A stretch of DNA of 54,541 nt from an uncultured Bacteroidales bacterium (lineage in GTDB: Bacteria > Bacteroidota > Bacteroidia > Bacteroidales > FEN-979): contig CAIQUS010000005.1 in the NCBI GenBank assembly GCA_903875045.1, forward strand, positions 1 through 54,541, in the 5' to 3' direction. The translations under genes were made by a program, and so were the position numbers. A model generated the notes under the pieces. The model ran no database searches. It saw only the letters and a program-made list of their open reading frames with translations, and had not been told where the DNA came from. This document shows positions 46,239 through 52,837 of this stretch, piece by piece (position 1 is the stretch's first letter; each line of letters starts with the position of its first letter).

Positions 46239-47042
46239 TTACAGGATCAGTTTGATCCGGTCTACCAGAAATTTCTTATAACCTTCATCCCATTCACTGG
46301 TTGTATTCCTGCAAAAAACATTTTCAGCCTTCATGCTGAATAAAGCACCCTTTTTATCCGCAGGAGTTAAAACAATTATCTTGTCGGCTTTCTCAACAGA
46401 GAGTTCGATATTATGAGATACAATAATGGCAGAACAACCATTATTCTGTATAATTTCCTGAATAAAATCCAGCAAATCAATGGAACTTTTATTATCCAGG
46501 TTCCCGGTTGGTTCATCGCCGAACAGAACATCAAAATTCTTTAGAACAGCCCTTGTGAATGATAATCTCTGTTTTTGCCCGCCGGCAACCTGGAATGGAA
46601 ACCTTTTTTGAAGGCCGTTTCCTGACAATGATAGAGAATTCATAGGTTTCTCCAACTTTTCTGAGGCAAGGGCAGGAGTGATTTCTCCCTGGATCAGCCT
46701 TGCAATCAGCATGTTTTCACGACAGGTGTAATAAGGCATCAGGTAATCATCCTGAAAAATGAATGAAAAATAATCCTTCCGGATGGTTGCAATCTTTTTT
46801 GCATTGTGCCAGAGATGGACAAGGTCCAACACCCCGTCGGGTGAATGGTACTCAACCTTTCCTGACTGAATGGTATTGTTCATCAATCCAAGGGCTTCAA
46901 TCAGGGTGGATTTCCCACTGCCCGACCTGCCAAGGATCACAGTCAGCTTTCCCCTGGGGATTTCAAGTTTTTCGATAAAAACGATCGCTTGTTCCTTGTG
47001 CTGATATGAACACTTCAGATTCTCTATTTCAAATGCATTCAT
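46239..47042 (-). CDS. ABC transporter ATP-binding protein, LolD/MacB type
   Basis: A 267-residue ATPase. Walker A is GRSGSGKST (38-46), the Q-loop is FQDD (96-99), the Walker B is DVLFGDEP (171-178) with the D-loop TGNLD, and the switch His is His210. The signature motif is unusual: VAGGQKQR (152-159) instead of LSGGQ/LSGGE. Residue 152 is Val and 153 Ala; the essential Gly-Gly-Gln is kept. Extra residues in ELSV and the C-terminal extension (about 225-267) are like those of MacB-type ATPases. It should drive the downstream FtsX-type permease. Confidence 0.88.
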   Translation of the reverse strand: MNAFEIENLKCSYQHKEQAIVFIEKLEIPRGKLTVILGRSGSGKSTLIEALGLMNNTIQSGKVEYHSPDGVLDLVHLWHNAKKIATIRKDYFSFIFQDDYLMPYYTCRENMLIARLIQGEITPALASEKLEKPMNSLSLSGNGLQKRFPFQVAGGQKQRLSFTRAVLKNFDVLFGDEPTGNLDNKSSIDLLDFIQEIIQNNGCSAIIVSHNIELSVEKADKIIVLTPADKKGALFSMKAENVFCRNTTSEWDEGYKKFLVDRIKLIL

Positions 47043-47057
47043 GGCGGGTTTTAGCAG

Positions 47058-49412
47058 TTATGGCAATAAAGAAACCGGGACCCAATAATAATGGATGTTC
47101 GTTGTTTTACCATTTTCTCTTTCGATTTTGAACGGTTTTTGATTGAGTATCGCTTTCAACTCATTGTTTTTCTTGCTGAGCTTTTCCTGATATTCAATGG
47201 CAGGTTCATTCACATCATCCTGACATTCACATATTTGCCTGATTGTGATTTTTTTTATCTTTTCTGAATAAGCGTACCCGAAACTTGCACCGATCATTTT
47301 ATCCAAGATCTGTGGTATGGTAAACTCCAGGTATGAATTGCTCAGGATCATATTTTCACCTATAAAACGCCTGATCAGGATTTGCCATAAATCACAAATT
47401 CGTTCACAAACATTCGTGGAGGTCAGATCGATCGTAAGGCCATCGATCGCAGAGGTTAAATCATCCAGTTCATCTTCGGTCATCAGAACTTCTGCATGCC
47501 AGATATTGTCAATGGAATCCACTGCAGCCTTTGTATCCTGGTAATTAATCCGGATAAATCCCTTTTGAAGTATCCTCATGGAGTTGATATTTTTTCCGCA
47601 TCCCGGCACCAGCTTTTCCAAACCCTGCCGGAACGCTGTTTCATTAGGGGTAAGGCCAACCGTATCGGAATTGCTGCTGCACTCAACATTGATAACCTGT
47701 GAAATAGTTGTGATCACAGGATCGTAAGAAGCTTGAATATAATCCAGGATTTGAGGTCCTTTCAATCCGGTTGTATCGATTGACCAGGCTGCAGCCAAAA
47801 GATAGTTCGTAAGTACCTTGCATTTACCTGTTTGCGTCCAGGTAAAAGGAATGGGATCCAGGGTGTGGTTTTGTTTAAAAACGTCGACAGCTCTTCGCAT
47901 AATACCATCAACTGTAACAGTGAACGATGGGTTATCCGACAGGTCGAAGGTGAGCAAATAACAGTTTTTTTCTGCCAGCAAGGTTGAGATTTCCGAATGG
48001 AGGTCATTTAAACCAAATAACTTTTTACTGGTATTTATCAGCACGATCAGATTTGTTTCCTGATTGTTGAATGGTTCCTTCATTAAAACCTGTTTCAGCA
48101 TGAAAAAACAATTCTGATCATCCGAAGAGATAGCGTTTGGCTTGTGTTTGATCAGGCTGTCGAGAAGAACATCATAATTGGTTTGACCGGAATCCATATT
48201 ACCAACCAGTGAAATACGGCTGGCATGCCGGGGATAATAGCATGCATTATATTTCTTGGTAAAACTTGTGTACTTTGTATGCAACTGATTCAAAAAAAAT
48301 ACGGAATAAGATGTGGGCAGGGAATCAGGAATGATGAAGAACACGTTCAGTTTGTTTTTGTTTTTGGACAAAGAATCACAAATACTTTGCCTGCCCCTGA
48401 TATACTTCCCGGTTGCGGCAACCTGAAATATTTTTCTGTCAACCTTATTCACACCCAGAAAAGGAAACCGGAAAAAATCGGAGTTTAATGGTTTATTGGG
48501 AAATGACTTTAAACAACCCGTTCCCTGCCTGCAATTATTGCAAATGGTTTTCCGCATGGTTTCATCCTTCATTTTCCCGTTCTTTATATCAAGGGCCATG
48601 GCCGGTGGCAAATAAAAATAGGCGGGTTCTTCCCATAATGGTTCAATATTTACTTTCCTGTTCGTGATAAACACGCCGAGTTCATTGACATTATAAAAAA
48701 CCTTTGCATTCCCGAAAACCTGATCGCATCTCCTTTTCTGGACTGAGCCCGATTGAAAATTCGGTTCAAAACATAACCGGTTGTCGTAATTAAACACCCT
48801 GTTTGCGTCCACCCATCCTATGATCTGGGAATTAAATGTGGCATCGGGTGTAAATGAAAAATCCTTGCCCAGAAGGTATCTTCTGTTTTCACTCTGGTAT
48901 ATGAAATAAATAGAATACAACGGCAAATAGTCAATGGTATCCCTGTCGGCCGGTGAATGAAAAACCGGGATTCGCGACTCTTCAGCCAAACCCTGACAAA
49001 TACTGTCGACCAACCCCTGCGAATTTAAAACAACACACTTTCGGTGAATGAGTGCCTCTGGTGTGAAATCCGCAGAAAAATGAAAGAGGTAGTTTGATTT
49101 GGGCTTCCAGCCAACTTCATGTGCATTTTGTATTGTCAGCCCGTTCACGCCGGTCCCTGAATAAATGAGGAATCCTGTCAGGCTTTCATCCACCACATAA
49201 TATTTTTTCCCAAAATCATTTCCTCTGTTGGCATAAACCGTCCAGGGGCCATTTGCTTTTGAACAATTATCAGAGATTATCTGGTCTATTTTTACTTCTT
49301 TGTCAGGTTTTAAAAGACATTCCGGTTGTCTCAGTGCGGTTTTCTGGGCGAAAAGGGAAAAAGTCAATAGAGATATCAGGGCAGTGACCAAAAAGAGCGA
49401 TCTTCTTCTCAT
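47058..49412 (-). CDS. Large exported protein with degenerate vWA-like region
   Basis: A 784-residue exported protein (signal about 1-22) that I cannot place in a named family. A GW/SH3-like segment (IIGWVDANRVFNYDN, CFEPNF) lies near residues 200-225. A central Rossmann-like region (about 350-520) starts LNVFFIIPDS and has LVGNMDS, LIVLINTS and LLTFDLS strands, the pattern of a von Willebrand A domain. The MIDAS motif D-x-S-x-S is not conserved at its expected place. Several Cys pairs (CNNC, CSS, CEC) suggest disulfides. It follows the outer-membrane barrel gene by 5 bp. An assembly or structural role at the envelope is suggested. Confidence 0.6.
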   Translation of the reverse strand: MRRRSLFLVTALISLLTFSLFAQKTALRQPECLLKPDKEVKIDQIISDNCSKANGPWTVYANRGNDFGKKYYVVDESLTGFLIYSGTGVNGLTIQNAHEVGWKPKSNYLFHFSADFTPEALIHRKCVVLNSQGLVDSICQGLAEESRIPVFHSPADRDTIDYLPLYSIYFIYQSENRRYLLGKDFSFTPDATFNSQIIGWVDANRVFNYDNRLCFEPNFQSGSVQKRRCDQVFGNAKVFYNVNELGVFITNRKVNIEPLWEEPAYFYLPPAMALDIKNGKMKDETMRKTICNNCRQGTGCLKSFPNKPLNSDFFRFPFLGVNKVDRKIFQVAATGKYIRGRQSICDSLSKNKNKLNVFFIIPDSLPTSYSVFFLNQLHTKYTSFTKKYNACYYPRHASRISLVGNMDSGQTNYDVLLDSLIKHKPNAISSDDQNCFFMLKQVLMKEPFNNQETNLIVLINTSKKLFGLNDLHSEISTLLAEKNCYLLTFDLSDNPSFTVTVDGIMRRAVDVFKQNHTLDPIPFTWTQTGKCKVLTNYLLAAAWSIDTTGLKGPQILDYIQASYDPVITTISQVINVECSSNSDTVGLTPNETAFRQGLEKLVPGCGKNINSMRILQKGFIRINYQDTKAAVDSIDNIWHAEVLMTEDELDDLTSAIDGLTIDLTSTNVCERICDLWQILIRRFIGENMILSNSYLEFTIPQILDKMIGASFGYAYSEKIKKITIRQICECQDDVNEPAIEYQEKLSKKNNELKAILNQKPFKIERENGKTTNIHYYWVPVSLLP

Positions 49413-49417
49413 GGTGA

Positions 49418-50887
49418 TTAATATTTCCTGTTAAAAATTTTGCCGATGACAACATTTAAACCAAATGAATTGATTTTTGGCGAACGGTAGGTTTGGAGGA
49501 AGCTGGTATATCCGGCTGTCGGATACAATTGATAAGCGGTGTAATCATTCTGGCTTGAAATACTGGTAATCCCAATGTTTAACCAGGGTTCCAGCCCGAT
49601 AAGAATTTTATTGAATTTAGCTTCAATTCCAAAAGCAATAACAGCCGATAAAAAGACCTTATGCAGGGAAAGGGACGTCGAGTACCTGAACGTTTTTTGA
49701 GCAAAGAAATTTGGACCATCCACCCGCTCATTATTCTTATCCAGGTAAAACCAGATTTTATCGCCACCGGGTAAGTTTTTTTGGCCCTCGTAAATAAACA
49801 AACCTCCCCCTGAATGCGACAAATCGTAAGCAACCTCCGTTGTTCCTGATACAAGGGATAATTGTGGCCCGCCTCTAACATAGTATTTTAACCTCAGCGA
49901 TTGATTAGATCCCTTAGTTCCCTGTGAGGAGAAATTCTGCTGACGGCCTGGTTGGATTCCCGACGTTTTTTTTGAGAGATACCATTTGATGGTCACCGGC
50001 ATCGAGATACTGTTGAAGGATATTTTTTCAGAGATAGCGTTTGCCCTGTCGAATACCGTACATTCAAAGGCTTTATCACCCGGATCAAAGGTTTGCCGGT
50101 ATGAATAAACATAGTTGCTGATATTTATGTCAAAGCTGGTTTTCGTATAAAACAGGGCCACATTTAACAGAATTCCATCTGCCGATTGTCTGTCGAATCT
50201 TAGATCCGTTGAGATGCCTAAACTATATCCGCTGATATGCCCCATGGAATAATCGGATGTTACTCCGGGATCAATATTGGAAACCGGCTGACCAAAAATA
50301 TTATTGGAAATACTGGTTACGAAAGGATAACCCCATGCGACATAACAGCTTCTTATTCTTGTAAGCCTGGTGTCCATTGAAATATTTTGTATTAAGACAC
50401 CATCGTTATGAACATTTACCAGCATCCTTAACATGGTAATTGTACGCGAGAACTTTTGCTTTTTCACCATTTTTTCAACCGGAAGCGAATTAATTTTAAC
50501 CAGATAAACGATGGCGGTTTGACCGTCCGGGCTCAACCTGATATCATATCTTCCATAAGAGATAATTGGCTTCAACCCATTGTATATCATATTGACACTA
50601 TCAACATAGTCATCAACCGACAACAGGTAATTTGTTCTGGAAGCTTCCGTTTTGTACAGGTCCCAATAAAGGTTTGCGTTTAATTCGAAAAGATCACGGA
50701 ATGCGCTGATGGTGGCAGAGTCGATAAATGTGCTTCCCGGGTTTCCCAGACTTGAATGGTCCTGGTAATCCCGGATACATTTTTCCACCTTCTTCAGTGT
50801 TGTTCCATCCGTTTGTGCCTTGAGTTGCATTCCGGGCAAAACCAAAAGCGCCATCAGGAATACTCCTGCATTCAATCGGTTCTTCAT
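49418..50887 (-). CDS. Outer-membrane beta-barrel protein with N-terminal domain
   Basis: A 489-residue protein with a signal peptide (about 1-25). Residues 30-180 form a separate soluble domain (YNGLKPIISYGRYD, TAIVYLVKI). From about 200 on, alternating short strands with aromatic ends (LGISTDLRFDRQ, LYTKTSFDINIS, KYYVRGGPQLSLVSG) continue to a terminal strand NSFGLNVVIGKIFNRKY, as in porin-like outer-membrane barrels. No TonB box or plug is seen. It lies 4 bp after the T9SS surface-protein gene. It may act as the outer-membrane channel or receptor of the neighbouring unknown apparatus. Confidence 0.72.
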   Translation of the reverse strand: MKNRLNAGVFLMALLVLPGMQLKAQTDGTTLKKVEKCIRDYQDHSSLGNPGSTFIDSATISAFRDLFELNANLYWDLYKTEASRTNYLLSVDDYVDSVNMIYNGLKPIISYGRYDIRLSPDGQTAIVYLVKINSLPVEKMVKKQKFSRTITMLRMLVNVHNDGVLIQNISMDTRLTRIRSCYVAWGYPFVTSISNNIFGQPVSNIDPGVTSDYSMGHISGYSLGISTDLRFDRQSADGILLNVALFYTKTSFDINISNYVYSYRQTFDPGDKAFECTVFDRANAISEKISFNSISMPVTIKWYLSKKTSGIQPGRQQNFSSQGTKGSNQSLRLKYYVRGGPQLSLVSGTTEVAYDLSHSGGGLFIYEGQKNLPGGDKIWFYLDKNNERVDGPNFFAQKTFRYSTSLSLHKVFLSAVIAFGIEAKFNKILIGLEPWLNIGITSISSQNDYTAYQLYPTAGYTSFLQTYRSPKINSFGLNVVIGKIFNRKY

Positions 50888-50891
50888 GGTC

Positions 50892-52208
50892 TTATAATTT
50901 AATGATTCTGGATGTGAGTTTTATACCCGCCTCACTTATGAATTCAACAAAATAAAGTCCGGCGGGCAAATTTGATATATCGGTTCGCAGATTACCTGGT
51001 TTAATGATTTTCTCCTTTACCAGGACCCCATGCTGATTATACAAAAGGAAACGGCCTTCAGGATCGATGCCGCTGCCGGTTTTTAGTTCGATGGTGTTTG
51101 TAGCGGGATTTGGGGCAATTTGAAATACCCTGGTCAGATGGTCAAACCCCGTTTTCGAAAAGCTGAAAGACTCAGAATCGTTGTAACAGGTTTCACAGGA
51201 AGGATTGCCGCTTGTCCGCACGAAAAAGGTGGACTGTTTATTTTGCGGATCAGGAAGAATGTAACGTCCTGAAGCTGAGACAACCCCTGTATAAACATTA
51301 TTGTCCTGGAACCAGCAGTAGGATCCGGCGGTGGAATCGCTGCAAACAAGCATGTTATACCCGAACAACCAGATTACTGCAGGATCGGGGGCTGTTTCCT
51401 GTCCCAGGATGACATTTCTGAATGATGAGCCGGAACATCCGTTTTTATATACGGCAACTCCTAATTGTCCTTCTCCCGTATTCTTTCCCCATTTTACGGC
51501 CATTAACCGTGAAGTGTCATTGCTGATGAGTGTTCCCCCCTGGATAGTCCATCTGCAACTGTCGAAATCGCCATAAGCATAATAGGAAAGTCGCTGGTTT
51601 TTGCAAATATTATCCACCAGGCTGAGCGTATCAGAAAGGTTTTTTATGGTAGGAACCGGCGTGGGCAGCACCTGAATCTGGATACTTGATCCATTTCCCT
51701 CCCCGCATTGATTACGTACAGATGCCTGCAATGTTCCACCATTAAATGAATTGTCATAACGGATTGAGTTAATTGGAACTGTGGTACTATCGGCGAAATT
51801 ATTCCATTGGGGTATTTTCCAGTAGTACATCCTTGCCGTTGTGTCAGAAGGAATTTGATACGCTTTTTCTTCGCCTTCGCTGCATATTTTATTATCACCA
51901 ACAATGGAACCTGCATTGACCTGGTCAATGATTGTAACATAAAAAGAGCAAGTAAAGGTTCCTATTCGGTAAGTAACCAGGTGTTTTCCCACACCGGCCC
52001 AAAAAGGCACATACGTGTTTTCAACCGTGTCTTTAACTCCTGGACCAAAATAATGGCCGCCGTAGGGTGAACACACAACAATTTGAAAATCTGACTGGTA
52101 AAGACATACTGTTGTATCATGACACGACACAACGGTGTCAGTTGCAGCATCTGCCATAAACGGCGAACAGAGCCAAACAACCGCTAACAAAAAATAATAC
52201 TTGTTCAT
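50892..52208 (-). CDS. T9SS surface protein with Ig/PKD-like domains, first gene of seven-gene run
   Basis: A 438-residue secreted protein: signal (about 1-21), two or three Ig/PKD-like regions (CSEGEEKAYQIPSD, then KNQRLSYYAYGDF), and a C-terminal T9SS sorting domain (FQIAPNPATN, GLYFVEFI, ending RIIKL). The Cys pairs and T-rich strands suit a cell-surface module. It is the first gene of the run: the next gene starts 4 bases after its stop. This places a secreted surface protein at the head of an operon that also encodes an ABC transporter and an outer-membrane barrel. Confidence 0.8.
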   Translation of the reverse strand: MNKYYFLLAVVWLCSPFMADAATDTVVSCHDTTVCLYQSDFQIVVCSPYGGHYFGPGVKDTVENTYVPFWAGVGKHLVTYRIGTFTCSFYVTIIDQVNAGSIVGDNKICSEGEEKAYQIPSDTTARMYYWKIPQWNNFADSTTVPINSIRYDNSFNGGTLQASVRNQCGEGNGSSIQIQVLPTPVPTIKNLSDTLSLVDNICKNQRLSYYAYGDFDSCRWTIQGGTLISNDTSRLMAVKWGKNTGEGQLGVAVYKNGCSGSSFRNVILGQETAPDPAVIWLFGYNMLVCSDSTAGSYCWFQDNNVYTGVVSASGRYILPDPQNKQSTFFVRTSGNPSCETCYNDSESFSFSKTGFDHLTRVFQIAPNPATNTIELKTGSGIDPEGRFLLYNQHGVLVKEKIIKPGNLRTDISNLPAGLYFVEFISEAGIKLTSRIIKL

Positions 52209-52289
52209 TTTTAGTTTATTAAATTATTTTTTATGACTATCCGCTTGTGTACCTAATTAATATTTACCTACTCTGCGACTCTTTGCGAT

Positions 52290-52357
52290 TTCTTTGCGTA
52301 ACTCTGCGGTAAAAAAATGATAAACCGCAGAGAACCGCTGAGTTTTTACGCAAAGAA
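52290..52357. repeat. Nested palindrome with TTTGCG motifs
   Basis: TTCTTTGCGTAA (52290-52301) pairs with TTACGCAAAGAA (52346-52357), and CTCTGCGGT (52302-52310) with ACCGCAGAG (52324-52332). The loop is 13 bases, and 13 unpaired bases (52333-52345) separate the right arms. Further TTTGCG/CCGCAA units flank it (52271-52366). It starts 9 bp beyond the stop of the GxxExxY gene, so it could end transcription or be bound as a REP-like element. No T-run is present. Confidence 0.7.
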
Positions 52358-52365
52358 CCGCAAGG

Positions 52366-52743
52366 CTAAAGATTGTTAACCAATCTTTTGCTTCCTTCTA
52401 CAACACGCAACACATTAAAATTTATTAATAATCCTAATTTACAACCTGATAGTTTCAAATAAGTTAAAACTTGTGCGATATGAATTTCGTTTAACGCATC
52501 AACAGACTTTAGTTCGATGATTACTTTTCCTTCAACAACTAAATCTAATCGGTATCCAACATCTAACTTTACTTCCTTGTAAACTAATGGCAAAGGCTTT
52601 TGCTTTTCAACTTTTAGACCAGCCTTTAGTAATTCGTAAAACAAGCACTCAAGGTAAGCGCTTTCAAGCAACCCAGGTCCAAGCGATTTATGAACCTCAA
52701 TTGCACAGCCGATTATCTTTTCCGAAATCTCATTTTCTGTCAT
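52366..52743 (-). CDS. GxxExxY-family PD-(D/E)XK-like protein
   Basis: A 125-residue protein with the name-giving G-L-L-E-S-A-Y motif (Gly24, Glu27, Tyr30) and a PD-(D/E)XK-type core: Asp67 in GYRLDLVV, Glu77-Leu-Lys79 in IIELK, then Gln91 in HIAQVLTYL. Such cores are nuclease active sites, but activity of GxxExxY proteins has not been shown, to my knowledge. ATG 52743 is the only good start. It stands between secreted-protein genes and inside a pair of inverted repeats, with a palindrome at its 3' end. Its AT-rich codon use (TTA, AAA) differs from the neighbours' higher-GC usage, which suggests transfer. Confidence 0.88.
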   Translation of the reverse strand: MTENEISEKIIGCAIEVHKSLGPGLLESAYLECLFYELLKAGLKVEKQKPLPLVYKEVKLDVGYRLDLVVEGKVIIELKSVDALNEIHIAQVLTYLKLSGCKLGLLINFNVLRVVEGSKRLVNNL

Positions 52744-52837
52744 AAATAACTTTTTTCAAGGTTGGTTTGAGTAGGTATGCCAGCGGATAGTCATATTCTT
52801 TTTAGCATCTTCCACTTCAATTATAATATGCTGTAGT

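Larger units (their letters stand above)
52232..52795. mobile_element. Possible 564-bp cassette with imperfect 24-bp terminal inverted repeats
   Basis: The first 24 bases (52232-52255) match the reverse complement of the last 24 (52772-52795) at 21 positions, and the outer 14 bases (TATGACTATCCGCT) are identical. Between the repeats lie a GxxExxY nuclease-like gene and a long nested palindrome. No clear target-site duplication flanks it and there is no transposase. This fits a small non-autonomous element or a transferred module, but chance or old duplication is not excluded. Confidence 0.5.

Noticed and set aside
47058-49412. Type VI secretion (TssR) assignment
   Set aside because: No TssB, TssC, Hcp, TssK or ClpV gene is in the neighbourhood, and sequence likeness rests only on a vWA-like pattern.
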